From NCBI RefSeq assembly GCF_014898055.3, contig NW_023601754.1, positions 49,407,013-49,471,012 on the forward strand: a stretch of 64,000 nucleotides of DNA. The letters run 5' to 3'. This DNA is from Talpa occidentalis (taxonomy: Eukaryota; Chordata; Mammalia; Eulipotyphla; Talpidae). Positions 22,749-34,400 of this stretch are shown in pieces; within the stretch, counting starts at the first letter, position 1, and every line of letters starts with the position of its first letter. Below the pieces are notes generated by a model. It was given only the letters and a program-made list of their open reading frames with translations, had not been told where the DNA came from and did not search any database. The position numbers were made by a program, and so were the translations under genes.

Positions 22749-25700
22749 TCAGTCAAAGGGGGAGCTGGCTAGTGTTGGGTAGGGCAGCAGTTTGTCTGGC
22801 CCCCGAGAAACCCAACTGGAATCCAGGGCCTCATCCGCTTCGAAGCCAAAGTCTTCCTCGACCTTAATCTGGGAGAAATCAGGGTCAGGTGAGTGGGCAG
22901 GAAGCTGGTGGCTTCCTCCTGGCCTGGGCCCGGAGCTCTGCAGTCCTACCCCCAGCCCCTTCCCCGTCATGGCCTCTGGTCCGTCCTGTCCTCCCAAGCC
23001 CTGCTCCAGTTTTTCCCACTTCCTCCTTGCCCGCTTTCCCCTCCCCATTCCAGTCCCTCCTGCTTCACCTCCACTCCCCAGACCAGCCTATGGGCCCCCA
23101 AGCCTACCTGTACTGGGGCCAGTTCTGGGGTCAGTATGGCCTCTGCTCGGCGTCCATCCCGGGGAGCCCGCCGCCTCTTTCGCCCACTGGGCCCCTCACC
23201 TGGAGCTGGGCTGCTGGCTTCAGGGGGTGCCGGTGTCCTTCTGGGCGGTGACAGCCCCTCTTTCTCTGGAGGCTCGTTCTCAGTGTTGCCTGGGGTGAGG
23301 GCATCAGTGCCCTGGCTGCCCTCATCCTGGCAGGGAGACAGCAGGTAAGGCTGTGTCCTGAGCCTGCCTGTCCACAACCCGCCCAGAACTCCCGCCAGGA
23401 GTCCCCCTCACCTCCAGCACAATGGTGAGCTGGCCAGCCCGGTAGTCATCACCATAGGAGTCCAGCACCCTCATGAGGAACCTGCACCCGAGAGAAGCCC
23501 CAGTAGGATCACTGTCTCCCAGAGGTGGGGAAGGACAGACAGACACTACAACTCAGCTCTACTCCCTTTGAAGCCAAGGTGTCCTCAGCCAGGTTTGAAG
23601 CTGAGAGCACTTGACACGCCAGGGGAGCTTTGGGCAAAACAGGGTGACCTGAGCCTCCGTCCCACCCTGTAACCGGGTGCTGTCTCTGGCACCCCACAGG
23701 CAGTGGCTTAGGAAATGCTGGAATGTACGTAATTCTAAGAGCGAGGATCAGCGCCGGTCATAGCTCCCCGGCTGGTGACCTCCAGTCTCTGGTGACCCTG
23801 CTACTCTGCCTTCTTCCCAGCCCTGCTTCAAAAAGCCCTTGGAGATTTTCTCCCAAGCTCTGAGGAACTGCTCCCTGTGTGACATCGCCTGAGGCGAGCA
23901 TTTTACGTCCAGTCTCATTTACCAGTGCAGACTGGGTACCTGCTGTGTGCCCATCAGTGTGCTGGGGCTGGGGCGATCCCCAGGGACACACAGCCATTCC
24001 TGTGTTGACAGAACTGGAGTCAGCAGGGGCAGCCAGCCATAAGCACTGCAAGAGGTCAGAAGGGAGCAAAGGGGAGGGTGATACTCATGGGCACCTCAAA
24101 AGGACAGTGGGGCAGGTCGCCTGAGAAGGGTAGGGAGCAGCAGAACATTTCTGGCCTAAGAAATAGCAAGTGCCAGGACCCAGAGGTGCAAGCGTGCCGG
24201 GAGTGTTGATGGAGGGCCCACTGGCTGCCAAGATGTCACCCTGAGCCAGTGGGATCCCTGCTGCAGAGCTTGGGGCAGGAGTGACTTGGTCTGCCTTACA
24301 ATTTAACTTTCGAAAAAATCAATTTTCTTTTTAAAAACTGGGGTAAAAGATGTGATAAAATGTACCAGTTTAACCATTTTGAAAAGTACACAGCAGTGGC
24401 ACTAGGTTTTCAAGCTGAGTAATGTTCCAGGAGAGACCTCGTGATTAACCTGCAGAGGCCCTCGGGCCTTCCGCCTCTGGCTGCGTGAGTCACGGTGCTG
24501 TGACCGAGGATGTGCATTATCTGTCCATGTCCCTGCTTCATTCTTTGCTTATGTGCCCAGAAATGGGATCACTGGACCCAATGGTGGTTTTATTTTTAAA
24601 TTTTGGGGAACTGCAATAGTGTGTTCCAGAGCACCCGACCACTGAGACCCGCTGGGCGGGGCTCCAGGTGCTGGCTCAGAAAGTGGGGCCAAGTCAGCCA
24701 CCAGAATCTTTCATAAAGTAAAAGCTTTGCTAGTGGGACACATGAAAAAGGGGGTTCCCGCAGGCAGCTGTGAGGACACTGAGGGGGGAGGTGCAGGGAG
24801 ATTAGGTGGAGGCCATAATCATGTGAGTGGCCTCAGAGACCAGATGAGACCAGGGGCCTGATGGATTTTGGGGGTAGAGTCAACGATCCAGCAGGTCAGC
24901 TGTGTGGTAACAGTAAGCAGCAAAGGGGAGAGTTGGATCTCTAGGCAGAGGGTTTGTTTTGGGTGCATGTGAGTGATGTCACTCTCCAGCAGCAGCTCAC
25001 AAGGGACTGGAGACCCGTGGAGAAAGTAGCTGAAGTGGGAGGCTGGCAGCATCCAAGTGGCACTGAGGCCTCCCAGAGGCACCAATCCACAGATCAGGAG
25101 GACGAATGTCCTGCATCTGTGCTGTCCGCTGCGATGACCACTGCCAACTGCTGCTCTTAGCAAGCCCTTAGCCTGTGGGGGCATGGCTGAGGACTGGACC
25201 AGCTACATGGCCCATTTATGCACCTGGGGCCACTGAGGAATTGAGATTTGTCATTAGATTTCAGTTCATGAAAGCACCAACTGTGCCACTGAGCAGGGGT
25301 AGGTGGCCAGTGCCAGCAAGGAAGTGAAGTTCTGCATTCTCTTGAATAATTAGGCGTGGCTGCTGGGCGCTGTTGTAGCAAAAGCTGCAGAGGAACTGAT
25401 TTTCAATATCATGTTAAAGTTTATTTTAATGAACTTACATTTTGTTTTCATTAAATGTCACCATCTGTGGCCACTATACCACACACTGCGGGGGTGGGGG
25501 AAGAGGATGCAGGTGCAGCCCTGGGCCCACTAGGTTAAGGTTTGGGCAACAGGGGATGAGCCAGGCAAGAAGGAATTGGGGTGGGGGGGCTCTAGACAGG
25601 TGGGTAACCTGGCCACCAAGAAAGGGCTTCAAAAAAGAAGGTGCGCCCCCCCAGGATCAGCAAGGTGGGGGGACTGAGGCCAGCACTGTTGTGCCCTTCA

Positions 25701-28700
25701 CTCCTGGGTGGCAGAGATGGGGACACAGTGCATGGCAGGCTAGCCCCAGAGTTCCTGCCTCCAGGGTCATAGTGACGTGAGGAGGGACATGCTGCGCTCA
25801 CTCACAGCTGCCTTGTGATTCTGGGTCATTTGGGTAGCACCCTTAGCTGACAGTAAACTGAGGCTCAGAGAAGGACTCGCTAATGGGAAGTCACACAGTA
25901 AAAAATGCTTTCGACCAGGTGTGAACCTCTAGGGCCATGCTCCCTGGTGGTGTACACACTCCAGTCGGAGCCCAGGGCAGCCCTCCCAGGCCCAACTCCA
26001 CTCCTGGGCTCTTTGGTCTCACCCACCTACTCCCCCAGCCACTTCCCAGCCCTTGATGCTGGGCAGATGGGGAAGAAGGTGGTGTAGACATTAGGTAACA
26101 GAGGCAGGCAGGTGGAGGGCACGCCCGGTTCCCTCCAGGTTACCTCCGCTCCTGCTGCAACCTCCGAGTGATCCTCTGGACCTGGTGGAGCCGGTTCAAG
26201 ACCCGCTCGTTCACCTGTGGGAGGTGGAGACAGCATGCTGTCATCTGACTCTCTGCTGTGACTGTGGCTAAAAAGCTTCCTGCACCCACCCCTTCCCCAC
26301 CTGTGCCCTCCCTTGCTGCCTCCAAGGTGATGTAGGGTTCACGCCTCGTAGCTCTACCCCTCAGATCTCAGCTCAATGTAACCAACTCTGGGTCCTCCCA
26401 GACTGCTCACCCACCTGCACCCCATCCCCACTTCTCTGTTCCCTTGTTCTGAAGCTTCATTAGTGCCCAAGAGCCCTTCTCTCTAGTCTCCCCTTCCAGG
26501 ATGGCGTTTGTGGCTGGGTCCCTAGTACCTCTGGCAGAACCTGGGAATGGGGCGCTGTATGAGACAAGGGCCAAGTTCCTTCAGGCAGCCACTCATCTGT
26601 AAGACTAGCTTGGGAAAGGAGGAGAGAGAGTCGGAAGAGCCGTGGAGGCCCATGTCTGCAGATGCAGGTACTCTGGGGAGTCTTGAAAAACCGGAGAGGA
26701 CAGGGGTAGTTGTGGAAGGAGGAACCATTTTTCCCTGAGCTGAAGGTTGTAGCAGAGGCCAAAGCTGCCTGGTAAGATACACAGTATCCAGTTTCTATGC
26801 CTGGCCCATCTCTACAGTGTCACTGCACAACTACACATGTGTATATTCACGCCTTACAAAGACACTGAACAGGCGGGTGGCTGTCGCTGTCCCAGGTGCT
26901 GAGCAGCAGCACGGCTGCCACAGGGTGTGTGAGCCCTTGGCTCTGGTGTAGCTTCAGGGACTTATGTTTAATACCAGAGCAGACCTGCTCCTGGTGCTCC
27001 CACGGCCCCTTCTACCCTTGGCCTGGCATGCAGGCCATTTCCCTTCTGGGCCGAACTCTTCTCCAGTCCTGGGTGAGTTTAGTGTTCCCCAAAGTCCTCA
27101 GTGTGCTCCCCAGGATACTGAGTGCACTTTTCCCCTCCAGTCAGCCCCAAACATTCCTATTTGGCCTATGACTATGCTCCAACAGAGCTTCCTTATTTGT
27201 TCTTGGCTACATCCCCTCCTGTTTCTTTGACTCCCACCCCGGCTCAGCCCCTCCTATTCCACCTGAATTCCCAAACCAGCCTTCTGCCTAGTCTTCTGGC
27301 CTCTAGGCCCCCCTTCCAGAACTCCTCCAGCACCACTGTGGTGGACTGAATGGTGTTCCCCTAAAAAGGTGTACTGTGTCCTCAACCAAGACCTCAAGAT
27401 GTGACCTTATTTAGACACAGGGGTTTTTCACAGAGGTGATCGAGTTAAGGGGGTCACGAGAATGAGCCTTAACCCAATATAAAGGTGTCCTTATCAAAAG
27501 GGAAAGCTGGGGGACATACATATAGTGAGATTACCACATGAAGTGAAGACAGGTCAAAATGCCAGCTAGCACCCTGCAAAACACCTGGAGCAGCAGGGCT
27601 ACCTGGCACCAGTGCTCAGGAGCAACCCTGAGCTTCCAGTCTCCAGAACTATGATACCTGTCTGGAATCTGGCCACTCAGTCACCCAGTTTATGAACTGG
27701 TTGTTCACAAATACCACCAATTCAGTCTCAGACACCCAGCCCCAGCATTAGCCCTCTGTCTGAAACACTTCAGCAGCAGTCTCCCTCTCTCCAGAAAAGA
27801 AAGGAAATCCAAGCTTCTGGCGCCAATGTTGGGGGTCTTTCAGGGTGGGGCCCTGCCCACTGCTCCACATCATTCTCACCAGAAAGACTAATAACAGTGA
27901 TTCGGCCCAAAGACCTAGGTCCAGGGCAGGGGCCATGGGGATGAAGGGGCAGAGACACAAGAAGACCCAAAAGCGGGATGGATGGGAGTGACAGGCATTG
28001 GGAATTGGGGAGATCTGAAGAACTTTATCAGTGGGGAGCAGAAGTGTCATCTCCCCCCAATTCTGATGCCAGGGGTCCTGGAGAGCTCTCCGGGTGACTG
28101 GCCCATAATCCACGCAGAGTAAAGGAGCAATGAGTGCCGTTCTATTCAGCTAAGTGAGTAAGGCTGGGCAGGCGCACAGGCTGAGAACGGGAGGGGGTGG
28201 TAATTTAGGCCACGGGATCTCAAAACTGGGGGGTCCGCACTCACCTACCTGTTCGATCTCCCGGCAGCGCCGACCCAGGGCCTGGTACTTTCTGCGATTT
28301 AGTTCCCGCTGGCGCCGCCGCCGGCCTCGGGCAGCCTCTTCCTCTTCCTCTCGCTCCCGGAGCCCCGAACCGCCCAAACCCCCAGCCACAAACTCTACTT
28401 CAGTCTCCAGCTCGCTCTCTAGGATGTGACCGCCGAACAGCGGAGGCAGCGCCAACTCGGAGCCCGGCGGCGCCGAGAACTCTTCAAAGCCCACGGCTGC
28501 CATGGTCCTGGGAGGATGCGGGGAGGGGGAGCTGGGTTCAGAGACCCTAACACCCTGCTCGAGCGCCCTCCTCCCCAGACGTGGGTTTCCACTGCCCAAA
28601 CCGGCCTCCCTCAGACCAGGCGTCCGGGCCCCCAGCCCCCCTCCCTCAGGCCCGGGAGTCCAAACCCCCGCCCGCTTCTTCCCAGGGCGCACAAGCGTTC

Positions 28701-29021
28701 GAACCCCGAACGCTTCTAGGATGCAGGAATGCGGACTCCGGAATCTTGCTCCCCAAGGGCTCGAGGAGTTCAAGGCCCCGACTCTTCACTCAGACCCGAG
28801 AGCCCAGGCCTCGAACCTCCTCTTCGCTCAGATCCCGTGGTCCAGACCCCCGGCGCCGGCCCGGGGATGCTCCGGCTCAGGCGACCCCGTCGCTGCGGAG
28901 GGCTAAGCGGGAGCCGCGCATGAACTGCAACCCCAGCAGCCCTCGGAATGAACGCGCACGGCCTTTTGGGGCTCGCCGCTCACCCCCACACCACTTACCC
29001 CTCTCTCTGCTCCAGTTCCAT
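22749..29021 (-). CDS. TFPT: TCF3 fusion partner (INO80 complex subunit F), 253 aa
   Basis: Six coding exons on the minus strand: 28999-29021 (MELEQREG), 28249-28507 ([18 protein letters not shown] and on), 26144-26214, 23412-23481, 23108-23326 and 22749-22868 (ends [11 protein letters not shown]). The sum is 762 bp, giving 253 residues. It is a subunit of the nuclear INO80 chromatin-remodelling complex. Visible features: acidic N-terminal half of exon 2, a basic stretch [20 protein letters not shown] entering a predicted coiled coil carried across exons 2-4, then a Pro/Glu-rich tail with a basic patch SGRKRRR suited to nuclear import. Exon 2 has a second in-frame ATG (GACCATGGCAGCC, good context), so a shorter product from MAAVG is possible. 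It is head-to-head with PRPF31 and tail-to-tail with NDUFA3. Confidence 0.97.
24300..24650. repeat. Degraded LINE-like segment in TFPT intron
   Basis: Contains aaaatgtaccagtttaacca and later cagaaatgggatcactggac, both typical of old LINE 3' sequence. The class is not certain. Confidence 0.45.
27345..27720 (+). repeat. Ancient interspersed repeat in TFPT intron 2
   Basis: The run ggtggactgaatggtgttcc, gatgtgaccttatttagaca, aaaggtgtccttatcaaaag and tccagtctccagaactatga matches a widespread old mammalian repeat in order. I do not name its family. Confidence 0.6.
28600..28860. repeat. Degenerate GC-rich minisatellite in TFPT intron 1
   Basis: Several imperfect units of the type ctccctcaggcccgggagtc and ctcagacccgagagcccagg, separated by diverged spacer. 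They resemble the MSR1-type minisatellite scattered in this chromosome region in primates. Copies are too diverged to count exactly. Confidence 0.45.
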
Positions 29022-29494
29022 CTCCGTCCCGCTCCGGGCGCCCTCGGCCTCAGAACGTTCAACCTCGCAACCTAACCTCTAGGTGAAGAGCCCGAGAAAC
29101 TCTCTGTCCCATCAGGCCTCGCGGCCGCCGCTACGCCTTCTGGGAGTCGTAGTTTCCTGCTTCCGGCTCCGCTTCCCAGCCCCTCCACCCCCACCCCGAG
29201 TCCCCGCTGAAGGCCTCGCTCTGTCGTGGGACGCCCCACCGTCGTGTGAGTGGCCTCAGTCTTTATGCTTGACTCGACGCCCTGTCGTCCGACGCCGGCG
29301 ATCCTCCGCTTGGCAGGCTCCGTCCTCGGCGGGCCGTGCGCCGACTGCGCCTCCTCGCCCCTGCTCTCCCTTCTCCGCCTCGCGCCAGGTGCCAATAAAG
29401 TTGTTGTTGCAAAGGCGGCCGTGACGCGGACCAATCAGCGCGCAGCTTTGTCTCGCTCGCGGCGCGGGTTGAGACGTCATCAGTGAGCGCCGAG

Positions 29495-29544
29495 CGGTGT
29501 CTGGACGCGGTTTTCCTAGAAACAGTCGGGCGAGCGGGCGAGAG
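29495..29544 (+). other. Probable non-coding exon 1 of PRPF31
   Basis: GC-rich sequence ending gggcgagag before a GTGAGTG donor at 29545. This fits the non-coding first exon known for PRPF31; the transcription start is inferred. Confidence 0.6.
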
Positions 29545-30169
29545 GTGAGTGTGAAGCACACGAGGGCGGCAGGGGAGCCGTCTCCCCGGGCCGGGGCAGG
29601 ACGTGTGTCAGGAAGGCGGGCCTTCCTCCCTCGGGTGACGGCTCGGAGAGCTTTGCTTGGTGCCTGGGGGTGGGGAGAGGCTTCGGCTTACAATTATTTA
29701 AATAACCACTCGGGGGGTGGGGGGGAAGCGCCTTAGGGCTCCCACAGGGCGTGCGGGTGTCTCACCGAGAACCTGTCTCGTCTGCACTGGGGTTCTTGGG
29801 TCAGGGAGCTGGAATGTAAGACTAGAGCTAACGAGGTGTTGGGGACGAAGTTCGTGAGCTCAGGGAATGTGAGTCAGACCCATGGACCAGGGGCATAGTG
29901 GTAGAGGTGCGGCTGGAGCGGTTGGCTGGAATCAAGCAAGGTCGTTCTACCTACTCGGTGACAAGCAGTTGGGGTAGTGAGCGTGAATTTCTTGCAGAAA
30001 TTTGGCCTTCTTGGGAAAGACAGGCATTAAACAAAATGTTAGTAAATTAGAGTCTCTGGGAAGCCTTCAGGCAACCTAAAGAATTAAGAAGATGTATCAC
30101 AGTCCAGGAGTATCTAGTCTGGGGTCAGAGGACTCAAACTCAAGAAATAATGTCTAGTTAGCATTATTT

Positions 30170-30570
30170 CCAGCAGCCAGGCTATAGAGGCAACCTAAGA
30201 GCCCACTGATAGGACTGGATCCAGTAGACGTGATTTGTCCACATAATGAAATACTATTCAGCTATAGGGAAAAATGAAATGCTGTCATTTACAGCAAAAT
30301 GAAATAAGGGGAGTATTCAGAGTGAAGTTAGCAAGAAAGAGAAATATCTAGCAATTTCACGTCTATGAGTGACATAAGAAGATAAAGCAGGTTAGCTGAT
30401 GAAACAAGTAATCTGTAAACTAATGGATACTGATAACCTACCTAATTGAGGTTTCTAAGAAAGAGGGAAAGAGAAAGAGGGAAGAGAGAGGGCCAAGTGG
30501 ATGTAAGGGAGAAAAAGTAGGAAGATATTAGATATAGAAAAATATGTAGAATGGCAAATTAAAAGAAAGA
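30170..30570 (+). repeat. LINE-1 3' fragment in PRPF31 intron 1
   Basis: Sense L1 landmarks in order: gcaacctaagagcccactga, tgaaatactattcagctata and a degraded gaaataagg...agtgaagttagc segment. Confidence 0.75.
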
Positions 30571-30737
30571 ATAAAAGAGCAAGATTCATGGTGTGTGGAT
30601 TTTAGCTGTGCATCCCTGTTTTTATACTGGTTAGGAAGCTGGCCACAGAAGGGGAGGGAACAAAGAAGGGGTTGGTCTTATGGAGAGGAGAGGAGAGGCC
30701 CCAGGAGAGGAAGAGTTCTTTAAGAAAAACAAAAAGT

Positions 30738-30852
30738 GGGCTTCCCCTGGTGGCGCAGCGGTTGAGTGCTGGCCTGCAAGGCTGCCCGCAGCCTCTGCAG
30801 TGGCCCGTTCGTTCCCCTGCCGCTGGCGAGGGTCCCACAAAAAAAAAAAAAG
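30738..30852 (+). repeat. Short SINE, head-only copy (~115 bp)
   Basis: Starts gggcttcccctggtggcgca, retains the A-box and a damaged B-box (cgttcgttcccc), then jumps straight to poly(A). The flanks agaaaaacaaaaag (30723-30736) and agaaaaactaaaag look like a target-site duplication with one mismatch. Confidence 0.8.
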
Positions 30853-31492
30853 AAAAACTAAAAGCAGTGGGGAAGATAAAGTGGTGGGGTACCCCTTGTG
30901 AAGGAGTGCTGCCAACCTTTCTGACTTCACAGGACTTGTGGAAAATACATTTGTACAGCACTGGGGTTAGAAGGGGAGGCATCTTGTGGTTAGTGGTGGC
31001 CTCCTGGGGGCATTAGACTATGAGACCCTGCCTAGTTGCCCTGATGGCTAAGGAGGTCAGTATTTTAGCATATCTGTCACCCATTTAGGGTCAAACGGGG
31101 AGGGGGGTAAGTTTATAGGGGGGAAAAAGAGATGAGCAGAGGTCACCTCTCATAAACGGAGGTCTCTCTGATGTCTCAGAGAGGCGAGGTCTGTAGGGCA
31201 TAATGAGTCTTGTCAAGGGAAGTGGGTGTGACTGGGGACCATACGGGTTTCAGGAGGCGTGTAGGTGGATGCATCCAGCAGGTGTCTGCTGAGCGCCTGT
31301 TATGTACCAGGCACAGCTGGGAGCTGGAGACCAAAGCCAATGGAGTTACATGTTCCTGTGGTGCCTGCTTGCTAGTGGGGTTGATGGAAGAGGACCGGGC
31401 CTCCTGAGGGAGAAGCCCCTACTGTGAATGAGGAGGGGCGTGGTGGGGAGTGAAGTTTCAGGGAACCCTACTCTCCCACTACAGGCTGCAGG

Positions 31493-34400
31493 ATGTCTTT
31501 GGCAGATGAGCTCCTGGCTGACCTGGAGGAGGCGGCTGATGAGGAGGAAGGAGGAAGTTATGGGGAGGAGGAAGAGGAGCCAACTATTGAGGATGTGCAG
31601 GAAGAAACACAGCTGGATCTCTCTGGGGACTCGGTCAAGAGCATTGCCAAGTTGTGGGACAGCAAGATGGTGAGCAGACCAGAAAGAGGTGGGGATCGGG
31701 GGGGTGGGGACATGGGCCCGGCCCTGGGTTCTGACCCATCTCCTTCCTGACCAGTTTGCTGAGATCATGATGAAGATCGAGGACTACATCAGTAAGCAAG
31801 CCAAAGCTTCGGAAGGTATTTACCTCCACCTCACTCTTGTACGTTCCCCCGCCCCCACCCCACCCCCGTCTCTTGGCTCTTTGGCTGCCTGTGACCTTGA
31901 AAGTTGGGTCTGTCTTCCTCTCAACCTTTTCCAGAGGCCTCTTTTTCATCTCAACCCAGCCTCTATTCCCTGAAAATATCTCGTATTATAAATCTGACAC
32001 TTCTTAGGTTCTTGCTCTGTGCTGAGCAATTGTGATTGGATGTAACTTGAGGTTTCCCTGACCTTACTGATTCATTGTCCAGTCAGAGGATTTCCCCACA
32101 CCTGGAAACTGCTAGTCAGATGATTTACTGAACATTTTTTTGAAGTCAGTACCTTCTTTTCCTGGTGCTTACCTAAGGAGGGGGGTCACTGCTGCTGCGA
32201 CTGGGGACCTGGTATTGTTTGGTACATGGATAGTGCTCGTGAGCATTTAGACTGTCAGAGCATCGCCTGGGACCTCTTCTGCCTTCCAGGCGTGACTTGT
32301 GCGGGTCACGTCTAGGGTGTTCACTTCAGCTCTCAGAGGGCAATCCTGTCCGCCCCTATTTTTCCTGTCCTTCCTGTTGAGGTGGGACTCTGGGACAGAA
32401 CTGTTGGTAACAGGGAGCCAAGGGAGGCTTTGGGGCATGGCTGTGGGGTGTTATCAGCAGTTTCCAGGTGACTCACTCTTTAAAGTTTTCCTGGGATGCC
32501 CTGGGGCTGAGCCTGCTCTGAGAAGGTACGGCGACTAGTGCAGCTAGGCCAGGCCCAGGGTGCTTGCTGAGCAGGGCTGGCTGTGAGGAGGGTGCCAAGC
32601 CTGCTTCAGGGGCAGTAAAGCCCTGGTCTCTGGGTGGGCCTTTGAAGCTGGAGTATATTGGCCAGGCTGAGTGCCACATGCATGGGAGAAAGAAGTGCAT
32701 TTTGGGGGGGCGTCATCTCATCTCAGTCCAGAGAGCTGTGGGGAGGCACAAAGTGACATTTTCTGATGTCGCCTAGAACATGGAAGGGGAGGTGAGCAGG
32801 AAATGTCAAAACTGGGTAGCAGTTGAGTTTAATGGCTGTGATGGAAATGCAGGGGGAGTGAGGAGACGCTGATCCTCCCCAGAGCTGAGGGAAAGTTCCT
32901 CATGTCCCGAGTCTTCCTGGCAGCCTGGGAAATGGACACTGCTTGTCCTCAAGGGGCTTCCAAGTTCTGGGGAGCTTGGGGAGCCAGGAGAGTGTTTAGT
33001 TTCAGGGCAAGATAGGGCTTAGTCTGCGTGTACCTAGAGGACAGAATGGAGGGAGAAATGGGGTGTTTGTGGACATGTAATATCTCCCCTGGCTGTCTCT
33101 TTAGCCCCTGCTTCCTCCCCACCCCCTGTCTCCCTGGCTGTGGACCCGGAAGGGAGTGCTTAAACTCACCCTCACACTCAGGCTTTCTTGCCCTCACAGT
33201 GATGGGACCAGTGGAGGCAGCCCCTGAATACCGCGTTATTGTGGATGCCAACAACCTGACTGTGGAGATCGAGAATGAGCTGAGTGAGTGTCGAGGAGGG
33301 CCGCAGAGCCAGCCTGCCTGCTCTCCCTCACAGCAGACTGCTGTCTCCCAGGAGGGCCAGGCAGAACTCAGGTCTTTCTTGGGGTGCTGCCCCAAGCTCT
33401 CCTGTTAGCTCTGGCCCAGGTGCAACCGTGGCTTATGTCAGAAGGAGGTGACTAAAGTCAGAAGGAGGCTCACCTGCGCAAGTCTGGGTGAGCCTTCCAG
33501 GCACCTAAGATCAGGGCCTGTCTATAAACCCAGGGTGGAGCCCTGTGGAAGGAGATGTCCCTGGGCCGTCACCTGTCCCTCAAACAGACATGGACACAGA
33601 CACCGTCCTGGGAACAGATGCAGAATGTAGCAGGCCAGGGGGGCTGCCCTCTCACACCTCCTGTCTGGGAGGAAGCAGGTGTTTATGGAGGTACAAGGGC
33701 AGGTGCCAGGAGGGGTGTGGTGCAGGCTGACGGGGTCGCTGGGGAGTGGGGAGCTTTGCAACCTACTCTCAGCAAGACTGAGCTCCCTAGTGGAAGAACA
33801 GGCTGGCCTTAGCTTGTCACTGCTGCCCTCAGACGCCCGGCTCTGTCTTGTCAATCGGCCGTCTCTTCACATCTCACCAGCAAAATGGGAGCGAAGAGGA
33901 GAGCGCAGTTCTTTTCTCTAAGGGGCTGACATGTGGCTTCAGCCCACACCTCGTGAACCTGAACTAACTGGCGTGGCTGCATTTAGCAGCAAGGGTCACC
34001 AGGACTTGGAGCCTTATGCTGGTGCCCAGTGCCCAACTAAAGTTCATGGGAAGGGGGGAGATGACAGCAGCAGAGTCGCCCTGCCCCCTCACCGGACACC
34101 TCCCATCCTGTCCTCCTTAGACATCATCCATAAGTTCATCCGGGACAAGTACTCGAAGCGATTCCCTGAACTGGAATCCCTGGTCCCCAATGCGCTGGAT
34201 TACATCCGCACGGTCAAGGTGAGCGCAGAGGAGGGGAGGCTTGGAAGAACTGCAGCCTCTCTGCCAACACAAGTGTGGAGGCCAGCAGCACCAGCCAACA
34301 GACCCCTGTCTCAGTTGGGGGGAGTGGGGGAAGCTCCCTTCACTCAGCTTTTGGCCAGAATGCTCCTGGCGGGGCTAGAATGGGAGCAGGTGAAAGAGGC

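Larger units (their letters stand above)
28250..29560. promoter_or_regulatory. Bidirectional CpG-island promoter of TFPT and PRPF31
   Basis: The TFPT start (29021, minus) and the presumed PRPF31 first exon (about 29495-29544, plus) are under 500 bp apart. The interval holds ACTACGACTCCCAGAAGG on the minus strand (about 29137-29154, ZNF143-like), an ETS-like CTTCCGGC, a CCAAT box (29431-29435, accaatcagcg) and a CRE-like gacgtcatc (about 29472). No TATA box. Confidence 0.78.
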
